DNA of 14,923 bases from Blastocatellia bacterium (GTDB taxonomy: Bacteria; Acidobacteriota; Blastocatellia; Pyrinomonadales; Pyrinomonadaceae): contig DNNE01000015.1 of the NCBI GenBank assembly GCA_003487805.1, positions 1 through 14,923 on the forward strand. Direction: 5' to 3'. The notes beneath the pieces were generated by a model. It saw only the letters and a list, made by a program, of their open reading frames with translations. It was not told the DNA's origin and did not search any database. Of the stretch, positions 9,115 to 14,923 are shown in pieces. Every line of letters starts with the position of its first letter. Positions within the stretch are counted from its first letter, which is position 1. Made by a program: the position numbers and the translations under genes.

Positions 9115-10304
9115 AGCCACTTGGTTACACACCACCAGCCGAACTCAGCCGCGTCAGTATGCGCGCGCTGATCGTTGGCGTTGTGTTGACGGTCCTGCTT
9201 CTGATTGGCGCCTTTACCGATCGCACGCAATTCTTTCACGCGTATCTGGTCGGCTTCATTTTCTGGATCGGAATCACAGTCGGCAGTTTGGCCCTGCTGT
9301 TACTGCAACACCTGACCGGCGGCGCCTGGGGCGTAGTCATCAGGCGGGTGCTCGAAGCGTCAACGCGGACGCTGCCGCTGATGCTGATACTTTTTATTCC
9401 GATCGTCTTTGGACTGAAACAGATTTATCCATGGACCAGTGCGGCGTTCATGAGCGAGACGCCGGCGTTGCAGCAGAAGGCGCATTACCTGAATCCGTCG
9501 TTCTTCATGATTCGAGCGGCCATCTACTTCGCCTTATGGTCACTGTTGGCGCTGCTGGCGAACTGGTTGTCGTTGGAACAGGACCGCGCGGATTCGAAAA
9601 CGGTTCGCAAGCGTTTGCAAATAATCAGCGGTCCGGGGCTCGGACTCTTGATCATCTCGATCACGTTTGCGTCAATCGATTGGGTGATGTCGCTTGAGCC
9701 GGCCTGGTCATCGACGATCTTTGGTTTGATTTTCGTGGCGGCTTGGAGTCTGAGCGCGCTCTCATTCACCATCGTCGTCATGTCGTGGCTGTCGAAGCGC
9801 GCTCCCATGGATCGAGTTGCGCAGCCTCGTCACTTTCAGGACTGGGGCAATTTATTGTTGACGCTCGTGATGCTTTGGACGTACTTCACGTTCTCGCAAT
9901 ACCTGATTATCTGGTCCGGCAATCTACCGGAAGAGACAATCTGGTACGTCGCGCGCAAACATGGCGGGTGGGGAGCAATTGCGCTGGCAATCGCAATTCT
10001 GCAATTCGCGTTTCCATTTATGACTCTGTTATCGCGCGCCGCCAAAAAAAGTTCAGAAAGGTTAGCGACGCTGGCTGTGCTGATCTTGATCATGCGCGTC
10101 GTCGATGTGATCTGGCTGATCGAGCCGGCTTTTAATAAAAGTGCCGAGGAACATTTTCATCTGAGTTGGATGGACGTAGTAGCGCCACTCGCGATTGGCG
10201 GATTGTGGATCGCTACCTTCGCCTGGCAGTTACAGAAACGCGCGCTGGTGCCGCTCAACGATCCGCAGCTCGAGCAAGCACTGGAAGTCGTGCACGGGCA
10301 CTGA
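9111..10304 (+). CDS. actF: ActF, second NrfD-like membrane subunit of Alternative Complex III
   Basis: A 397-residue polytopic protein, the shorter NrfD-type paralogue of ActC, with about ten membrane helices. Recognisable parts are the first helix (about 17-35), 'FHAYLVGFIFWIGITVGSLALLLLQHLTGG' across 42-71, 'LPLMLILFIPIVFG' (about 86-99) and a 'WVMSLEPAWSSTIFG' segment near residue 190. ActF anchors the complex beside ActC and is thought to take part in proton movement. It starts within the actE stop (atga overlap at 9111-9114), so the two are translationally coupled. The 3' end is followed by a perfect REP-like inverted repeat. Length and sequence are typical, and nothing suggests damage. 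Confidence 0.95.
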   Translation: MKPLGYTPPAELSRVSMRALIVGVVLTVLLLIGAFTDRTQFFHAYLVGFIFWIGITVGSLALLLLQHLTGGAWGVVIRRVLEASTRTLPLMLILFIPIVFGLKQIYPWTSAAFMSETPALQQKAHYLNPSFFMIRAAIYFALWSLLALLANWLSLEQDRADSKTVRKRLQIISGPGLGLLIISITFASIDWVMSLEPAWSSTIFGLIFVAAWSLSALSFTIVVMSWLSKRAPMDRVAQPRHFQDWGNLLLTLVMLWTYFTFSQYLIIWSGNLPEETIWYVARKHGGWGAIALAIAILQFAFPFMTLLSRAAKKSSERLATLAVLILIMRVVDVIWLIEPAFNKSAEEHFHLSWMDVVAPLAIGGLWIATFAWQLQKRALVPLNDPQLEQALEVVHGH

Positions 10305-10312
10305 GCGACAGT

Positions 10313-10384
10313 TCGTTTAGAGGCGGGCTACCGCCCACCATTTTTTCCGCTGGGAAAGGCGGGCAGTAGCCCGCCTCTAAACGA
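10313..10384. repeat. Complete 'gtttagaggcgggc' inverted repeat after actF
   Basis: Arm tcgtttagaggcgggctac... (10313-10336) and arm ...agcccgcctctaaacga (10361-10384) are complementary at 23 of 24 positions, with a 24-base loop including tttttt. It fills the gap between actF and the next gene. As RNA it would be a strong hairpin, able to stabilise upstream mRNA or partly terminate between the ACIII and oxidase parts. Confidence 0.9.
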
Positions 10385-10405
10385 CAGATTAATTAGTTTA
10401 ATTGG

Positions 10406-10918
10406 ATGGCTGACAAACATCACATCACTGAGACACCCGACACGTCGTACATCAAGAACCTCGATGTCGCGCACGAGATGAGCGATGTTCACATTGACGG
10501 CATCGCCAAGTTTGTCGTCGGTCTTTTTATCCTGATGGTCGCGTCGTTTATTTTGATGTGGGCGCTGTTTCGTATTCTGGAATCAAAAACGGTCGACGCA
10601 CCGCCTTCGCCGATGGCGCTCAGGGAAAAGGATCGCTTGCCGCCTGAGCCGCGTCTGCAGTCGGCGCCCGGATTCGCGGAAGAACTGGACAAGACCGCGC
10701 AGGCACAGAAAGAAAAGAAAGCGGAATTGAGCCCTCAGATTACCGGCAATACGCCGGCGCCGAAAGATCCGAAGTGGGAAATCCGCGTGCTGCACGATCA
10801 ATGGAACGAAGTACTGAAGAATGGCCCCGTCGATCAAAATGGGCAGCATTACGGAATGCCGATTGATCAGGCGAAAGAACAGGTGTTGAAGCAGTTGGAA
10901 CAGCAAAAGAAGCAGTAG
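10406..10918 (+). CDS. Single-helix membrane protein of ACIII/caa3 loci, function unknown
   Basis: A 170-residue protein with a His-containing soluble N-terminus (1-32), one membrane helix (about 34-57), and a charged C-terminal part. The latter contains 'PPEPRLQ' (79-85), a Lys/Glu/Ala-rich stretch (98-108), a Pro-rich spacer, and 'HDQWNEVLKNG...MPIDQAKEQVLKQL' motifs (130-164). Small anchored proteins with a PPEPRLQ motif and a C-terminal IPI/MPI-x-x-A motif are often found next to ACIII or oxidase genes (general knowledge, not searched). The location suggests an accessory or assembly subunit. I do not know a demonstrated function and do not assign ActG. The 3' end runs into a heptad repeat (10912-10953), which includes the last codons and stop. 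Confidence 0.8.
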   Translation: MADKHHITETPDTSYIKNLDVAHEMSDVHIDGIAKFVVGLFILMVASFILMWALFRILESKTVDAPPSPMALREKDRLPPEPRLQSAPGFAEELDKTAQAQKEKKAELSPQITGNTPAPKDPKWEIRVLHDQWNEVLKNGPVDQNGQHYGMPIDQAKEQVLKQLEQQKKQ

Positions 10919-11058
10919 GCAGTTGGCAGTAAGCAAAATGCAGAAGGCAAAACTCAGGAAGAGCCGGTTGATCGATCCGAGCCGAGGTCGATCGTGTCGA
11001 TCATTTATTGGTTCGTGTCTTTTCGTTACCGCCTTCTGCCTTCTGCCTTCTGCCTTCT
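10912..11058. repeat. Converging heptad arrays over the start and signal peptide of sco
   Basis: Six degenerate 7-mers (gcagtag, gcagttg, gcagtaa, gcaaaat, gcagaag, gcaaaac) run from 10912 to 10953. Four perfect gccttct units (11031-11058) are their near reverse complement (agaaggc). The arms flank about 77 bases. The stop codon of the upstream gene, the ATG of sco and the hydrophobic core of the SCO signal peptide all lie inside this unit. Confidence 0.8.
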
Positions 11059-11888
11059 GCTTTGCTCAGCCCGGGGTGCCGCAACCAAATTCTCCGTTGT
11101 ACGGCGGCGGCGGGAACTCTGGTCAATCTTCAACCGGACTGCCGCCGGTGCTGAAGAAGGTGGGCATCGATCAGCATCTGAATGAGCAACTGCCCCTCGA
11201 CGCTGTTTTTAAGGACGAGCAAGGTCGAGACGTACGCCTGGGCCAGTTCTTCAACGGCAAGCCAGTGGTATTGTCACTCGTTTATTACCAGTGTCCGATG
11301 CTGTGCAATCAGGTTATGAATGGGATGCTCGGATCATTCCGGCAGATCTCTTTCAATGTAGGCGAACAATTCGAGGCGGTCACCGTAAGTTTTGATCCGA
11401 ATGAAACGCCGGTGCTGGCCGCGGCAAAGAAACAAACCTATGTTGCCGGCTACAACCGCGCGAATGGTGCCGCGGGTTGGCACTTTCTTACGGGCGACGC
11501 CGCGAACATCAAGCGGCTGGCGGACGCGGTCGGTTTTCGCTACACCTGGGACGAGCAGACAAAACAATTTGCGCATGCAAGCGGAATCATGATCGCGACT
11601 CCCGAAGGCAAGCTGGCGCGATACTTCTACGGCATTGATTATCCGCCGAAAGATTTACGCCTCAGCCTGGTCGAAGCATCCGCGAACAAGATCGCGACGC
11701 CGGTCGATGCGCTGATGCTGTACTGCTATCACTACGATCCGTCGACGGGAAAATATGGAGTCGTGATAATGAATGTGATGAGAGTGGCGGGCGTCATCAC
11801 CATCATTTTGATCGTTGGGTTGTTGTTCTTGCTGAGGAAGATCGGCCGGAGGCGTGCCCGAATGATCGTGTCGGAAGCCCGACCGTGA
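10938..11888 (+). CDS. SCO1/SenC/PrrC-type copper chaperone for the caa3 oxidase
   Basis: With the ATG at 10938 this is a 316-residue protein (a TTG at 10923 would add five residues). It has a signal peptide whose core (FVTAFCLLPSAFCFAQ) is encoded by gccttct repeats. A thioredoxin-like SCO domain (about 60-240) follows, with the copper-binding CPMLC motif (Cys119, Cys123) and the distal His213 in 'HASGIMIA'. A C-terminal membrane helix (about 283-299) ends in a basic tail. SCO proteins deliver copper to CuA of cytochrome oxidase and help reduce its cysteines. The next gene is the CuA subunit, which fits. The C-terminal anchor differs from the N-terminal anchor of classical SCO1. The last codons and stop (gcc-cga-ccg-tga) lie in a repeat shared with the actE tail. 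Confidence 0.9.
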   Translation: MQKAKLRKSRLIDPSRGRSCRSFIGSCLFVTAFCLLPSAFCFAQPGVPQPNSPLYGGGGNSGQSSTGLPPVLKKVGIDQHLNEQLPLDAVFKDEQGRDVRLGQFFNGKPVVLSLVYYQCPMLCNQVMNGMLGSFRQISFNVGEQFEAVTVSFDPNETPVLAAAKKQTYVAGYNRANGAAGWHFLTGDAANIKRLADAVGFRYTWDEQTKQFAHASGIMIATPEGKLARYFYGIDYPPKDLRLSLVEASANKIATPVDALMLYCYHYDPSTGKYGVVIMNVMRVAGVITIILIVGLLFLLRKIGRRRARMIVSEARP

Positions 11889-11896
11889 GGGAGGGC
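11874..11896. repeat. 'agcccgaccgtgagggaggg' element supplying the sco stop codon
   Basis: The sequence matches 9078-9100 in the actE tail at most positions. The TGA at 11886-11888 falls inside it, so the last residues (EARP) come from the repeat rather than from a conserved gene end. Confidence 0.7.
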
Positions 11897-11903
11897 GTGA
11901 GAC

Positions 11904-11980
11904 GATTTCAGATTCAAGATTCAAGATTCAAGATTCAAGATTTGAGATTTGAGATTTGAGATTTGAGATTTGAGATTGAA
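11904..11980 (+). repeat. Heptanucleotide array of 11 units just upstream of coxB
   Basis: Eleven consecutive 7-mers in perfect register: gatttca, gattcaa x4, gatttga x5, gattgaa. The array ends seven bases before the coxB ATG and fills most of the 99-base gap between sco and coxB. It is AT-rich, unlike its surroundings. No separate Shine-Dalgarno is visible; its purine-rich gag/gat units are the only candidates. Confidence 0.9.
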
Positions 11981-11987
11981 AACGTAG

Positions 11988-12992
11988 ATGCAATCCTGGT
12001 TTCCATTCATACCTGAAAGCGCCTCGACTATGTCGGGCGACGTAGACGCCTTATTTCTTTATCTTTGCGGTGTCACCGTCTTTTTCGCCTTACTGATTGG
12101 CGGCATCATTGTTTTTTTCGTCCTTCGCTATCGCCGCCGCAACCCTTTCGAGATCCCGCGACCCATCGAAGGTTCGCAAACGCTGGAAACCCTTTGGTCA
12201 GTAATTCCTTTGCTGATCGCGATGAGTTTCTTTGTTTGGGGAGCCAGTCTCTACTATCGGCAGTATCGCCCCGCGCAGAATGCTCTGGAAGTCTACGTAG
12301 TCGGCAAACAGTGGATGTGGAAGTTTCAGCATGCGACCGGCCAGCGCGAGATCAATGAACTACATGTGCCCGTCGGCCGCAAGGTCAAATTGATAATGGC
12401 GTCCGAAGATGTGATTCATGACGTCTTCGTTCCGGCGTTTCGCATCAAGGCCGATGTGGTGCCCGGCAAGTACACGACGGAATGGTTTGAAGCCACGAAG
12501 CCGGGACGCTATCACTTTTTCTGCGCGGAATACTGCGGAATGAATCATTCGGGGATGGGCGGCTTCGTCGTGGTGATGGAACCAGCTGAATATGAAAACT
12601 GGTTAAGCGGCAACGCAGGTGAATCCTCGCCAGCAGCCGCGGGGCGCGGACTTTATGAGTCGCTCGGTTGTGTTTCTTGTCACGGCGCAAATGCGGAAGG
12701 CGGACGTGGGCCGGCGCTGACTGGCGTGTATGGGAGCAAAGTCGTATTGAATAACGGCCAGAGCGTTACGGCCGATGAGGGCTATATCCGTGAATCGATC
12801 TTGAATCCGCAGGTGAAGATTGTTACCGGGTTCGGCCCGATCATGCCATCGTTTCAAGGCCAAATTAGTGAAGAGCAACTCTTGCAGGTTGTCGCATATG
12901 TAAAGTCGCTCTCGACGGCGAAACCCGAAACGTCTACAGCAAAGCCGCCGCCGGCGTCGGCGACGCCGAACGCAACGCCAAAGAAGAAATGA
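11988..12992 (+). CDS. coxB: Cytochrome c oxidase subunit II with fused cytochrome c domain (caa3 type)
   Basis: A 334-residue protein with two membrane helices (about 21-46 and 67-88). The CuA cupredoxin domain (about 100-200) has all ligands visible: His144, Cys179, Glu181, Cys183, His187 and Met190, in the CAEYCGMNHSGM motif, plus the 'GKQWMWKF' aromatic segment for electron entry (106-113). A fused class I cytochrome c domain follows (about 215-310), with CVSCH at 228-232 and a distal Met286 in 'GPIMPSF'. The tail is Pro/Thr/Ala/Lys-rich (about 311-334). The fused heme makes this a caa3-type oxidase that can take electrons directly from ACIII (ActE). The start is a short leader 'MQSWFPFIPESAST', with no cleavable signal evident. 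A heptad array sits immediately upstream. Confidence 0.95.
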   Translation: MQSWFPFIPESASTMSGDVDALFLYLCGVTVFFALLIGGIIVFFVLRYRRRNPFEIPRPIEGSQTLETLWSVIPLLIAMSFFVWGASLYYRQYRPAQNALEVYVVGKQWMWKFQHATGQREINELHVPVGRKVKLIMASEDVIHDVFVPAFRIKADVVPGKYTTEWFEATKPGRYHFFCAEYCGMNHSGMGGFVVVMEPAEYENWLSGNAGESSPAAAGRGLYESLGCVSCHGANAEGGRGPALTGVYGSKVVLNNGQSVTADEGYIRESILNPQVKIVTGFGPIMPSFQGQISEEQLLQVVAYVKSLSTAKPETSTAKPPPASATPNATPKKK

Positions 12993-12995
12993 TTT

Positions 12996-13097
12996 GTTTA
13001 GAGGCGGGCTACCGCCCGCCCGTTTTCAGTGAACGATTATGTTGACGGATCGAAACCAGCAAAATTCAAGACGGCGGGCGGTAGCCCGCCTCTAAAC
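12996..13097. repeat. Complete 'gtttagaggcgggc' inverted repeat between coxB and coxA
   Basis: Left arm starts at 12996 (gtttagaggcgggctac...) and right arm (13071-13097) ends ...agcccgcctctaaac. The outer 25 bases are perfectly complementary, around a loop of about 47 bases. This is the best-preserved copy in the window. It could influence the coxB:coxA transcript ratio by stabilising or attenuating the mRNA. Confidence 0.92.
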
Positions 13098-13126
13098 GGT
13101 TAGATCGTATAAACGGTTAGATCGTA
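13094..13126 (+). repeat. 17-base direct tandem repeat just before coxA
   Basis: aaacggttagatcgta occurs at 13094-13109 and again at 13111-13126, a period of 17. The first copy starts in the last bases of the inverted repeat. It ends six bases before the coxA ATG. No good Shine-Dalgarno is seen; gtagga (13124-13129) is the nearest candidate. Confidence 0.85.
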
Positions 13127-13132
13127 GGATTC

Positions 13133-14800
13133 ATGGAAGAATTCGAAATACCAATACCGCCACGAGCGAATTATCTAAACGCTGAGCACGGCTTGAAGTC
13201 GTGGCTGCTCACCAAAGATCACAAGCGTATTGCGCTGCTTTATCTCGGCGCGATCAGCTTCTTCTTTTTCATCGGCAGCCTCTATGCGATGGCGATTCGG
13301 CTCGAGTTGCTCACCCCGCAGGGCGATCTGGTGCAGTCGAGCACCTATAACAAAATGTTCACCCAGCACGGGATCATCATGGTCTTCTTCTTTTTGATCC
13401 CATCGATTCCGGCGACGCTGGGAAACTTCTTGATTCCGATGATGATCGGCGCCAAGGACCTCGCCTTTCCGCGCATCAATCTACTGAGCTGGTACATCTA
13501 CATTATTGGCGGCGTGGTCACGATTTATGCATTGCTCGCCGGCGGCGTCGATACGGGTTGGACCTTCTATGTTCCTTACAGCACGACCTTTTCCAATTCA
13601 TACGTGATCGCGACGGGTCTGGGAATTTTCATTAACGGATTTTCTTCCATCCTCACGGGCCTGAATTTCATCGTCACGATTCATACGATGCGCGCGCCCG
13701 GCATGACCTGGTATCGCCTGCCTCTATTCGTCTGGTCGCACTACGCCACCAGCCTGATCATGATTCTGGGCACGCCGGTCATTGCGATTACGATTCTGTT
13801 GGTTGCTCTCGAACGGCTCGCGCACATCGGTATTTTTGATCCGGCGGCCGGAGGCGATCCGGTTTTGTTCCAGCACTTGTTCTGGTTCTACTCACATCCG
13901 GCGGTTTACATCATGGTGTTGCCTTCCATGGGAGTGATTAGCGAGATCATCGCGAATTTTTCGCGCAAGAATATTTTTGGCTATAAGTTTGTCGCCTTCT
14001 CAAGCCTGGCGATCGCGGTGTTTGGTTTTCTCGTCTGGGGCCACCATCTTTTCGTCGCCAGCCAATCAGTTTACGCGGGCATGATCTTTTCTTTCCTGAG
14101 CTTCGCCGTCGCGATCCCTTCCGCGATCAAAGTCTTCAATTGGACTGCGACCCTTTACAAGGGATCGATCTCTTACGACACGCCGATGCTCTACGCGCTC
14201 GGCTTCATCGCTTTGTTCACAATTGGGGGCATGACCGGACTATTTCTGGCATCGCTGGCGGTTGATGTGCATGTGAGTGACACCTACTTTGTGGTGGCGC
14301 ATTTCCACTACATCATGGTGGGCGGAGCCCTGTTTGGCTATCTTGGCGGCTTGCATTACTGGTGGCCCAAGATTAGCGGCCGCATGTATCCGGAAGGCTG
14401 GGGAAGATTCGCTGCGCTGGTGGTCTACGTCGGCTTCAATCTAACGTTCCTGCCGCAATTCGTGCTCGGCTACATGGGCATGCCGCGACGCTATCACACT
14501 TATCCGGCCGACCTGCCTTCGTGGCAAGTGCTGCATGTCTTATCAACCGCGGGTGCATCGATACTCGGTGTGGGTTTGATGATTCCGCTGATCTATCTGG
14601 TCTGGTCGATGCGCTACGGGAAAATCGCATCAGCGAATCCGTGGAATTTGCCGGGGCTCGAATGGCAGACAGCCTCGCCACCGCCGACCCAGAATTTTCT
14701 GACGACGCCGATTGTCACGCACGAAGCGTACGAGTTTGCGCCGCCAGAGCATAAAGAAGTAGTTGGAAAGTTTGAGCGACAACAACCAGCAGAGACTTGA
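13133..14800 (+). CDS. coxA: Cytochrome c oxidase subunit I, A2-type (caa3 oxidase)
   Basis: A 555-residue heme-copper oxidase catalytic subunit with 12 or so membrane helices. Metal ligands are all present: His79 ('TQHGIIM') and His392 for the low-spin heme, His255, His304 and His305 for CuB, and His390 for the high-spin heme ('VAHFHYIMVGG'). Tyr259 is the likely cross-linked tyrosine. The helix VI motif is YSHPAVYIM (253-261). The Glu of A1-type enzymes (HPEVY) is absent and replaced by the Tyr-Ser pair, which defines the A2 subfamily known from Rhodothermus and Thermus caa3. It reduces O2 to water and pumps protons. It is preceded by a repeat-filled gap of 140 bases. Subunits III and IV would be expected next, but the sequence degrades right after the stop codon. 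Confidence 0.97.
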   Translation: MEEFEIPIPPRANYLNAEHGLKSWLLTKDHKRIALLYLGAISFFFFIGSLYAMAIRLELLTPQGDLVQSSTYNKMFTQHGIIMVFFFLIPSIPATLGNFLIPMMIGAKDLAFPRINLLSWYIYIIGGVVTIYALLAGGVDTGWTFYVPYSTTFSNSYVIATGLGIFINGFSSILTGLNFIVTIHTMRAPGMTWYRLPLFVWSHYATSLIMILGTPVIAITILLVALERLAHIGIFDPAAGGDPVLFQHLFWFYSHPAVYIMVLPSMGVISEIIANFSRKNIFGYKFVAFSSLAIAVFGFLVWGHHLFVASQSVYAGMIFSFLSFAVAIPSAIKVFNWTATLYKGSISYDTPMLYALGFIALFTIGGMTGLFLASLAVDVHVSDTYFVVAHFHYIMVGGALFGYLGGLHYWWPKISGRMYPEGWGRFAALVVYVGFNLTFLPQFVLGYMGMPRRYHTYPADLPSWQVLHVLSTAGASILGVGLMIPLIYLVWSMRYGKIASANPWNLPGLEWQTASPPPTQNFLTTPIVTHEAYEFAPPEHKEVVGKFERQQPAET

Positions 14801-14809
14801 TGTCTATCT

Positions 14810-14923
14810 GTTTAGCGGCGGGGCCCCCCCCCCCCGGCGGCAGCGCCCCCCCCCCCCCCCCCGCCCCCCCCCCCCCCCGCACCCCCCGGGGGGGGGGGGG
14901 GCGGCCCCCTCCCCCCCCCCCCC
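14810..14923. other. Corrupt homopolymer contig end
   Basis: After gtttagcggcggggcc the sequence becomes long C and G runs up to the end. The first bases match the start of the gtttagaggcgggc inverted repeat, so a true repeat copy probably begins here and the assembly or reads failed on it. Nothing in this stretch should be annotated. Confidence 0.9.

Noticed and set aside
11904..11980. CRISPR-like array
   Set aside because: Units are 7 bases with no spacers. It is a simple tandem repeat, and no cas genes are present.

Overview
The window is the 5' part of a respiratory-chain locus: a complete Alternative Complex III (ACIII) operon (actA, a fused actB, actC, actD, actE, actF), then a small single-helix protein, a SCO-type copper chaperone, and the first two genes of a caa3-type cytochrome c oxidase (coxB with a fused cytochrome c domain, and coxA of the A2 'YSHPAVY' type). 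The organism is most likely an Acidobacteriota bacterium (a Blastocatellia-like lineage is my guess) with aerobic, probably menaquinone-based, respiration. The gene order and the many short palindromic intergenic repeats suggest this. It is an inference, because there is no rRNA or other marker gene here.

Layout: 1-1810 holds three unrelated small genes. These are a secreted beta-sandwich protein on the minus strand (197-580), a three-helix GlsB/YeaQ-like membrane protein on the plus strand (808-1080), and a polytopic membrane protein with conserved His/Asp residues on the minus strand (1163-1810). A 184-base divergent intergenic region with a plausible sigma-70-type promoter precedes actA. 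From 1995 to 14800 all genes lie on the plus strand: actA 1995-2663, actB 2839-6096, actC 6189-7571, actD 7782-8324, actE 8311-9114, actF 9111-10304, hypothetical 10406-10918, sco 10938-11888, coxB 11988-12992, coxA 13133-14800. The sequence then collapses into C/G homopolymers to the end. This is almost certainly a bad contig end.

How the genes work together: ActC and/or ActF take electrons from quinol in the membrane. The iron-sulfur domain of ActB and the five hemes of ActA pass them on, and the monoheme lipoprotein ActE carries them out. The cytochrome c domain fused to CoxB then delivers them through CuA to the heme/CuB centre of CoxA. SCO helps build CuA. The co-linear arrangement fits an ACIII-oxidase supercomplex.

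The respiratory genes themselves are conventional. The unusual part is the repeat load. Most intergenic gaps in the operon hold a palindromic or inverted repeat from one of several families, and several such elements sit inside genes: three short hairpin elements in frame in actB, a ~116-base inverted repeat in the 5' coding part of actE, and elements that supply the last codons or stop of two or three genes. Heptanucleotide tandem repeats encode the hydrophobic core of two signal peptides (ActE and SCO) and lie just upstream of actD and coxB. I see no defence system, CRISPR array, transposase, tRNA or rRNA.
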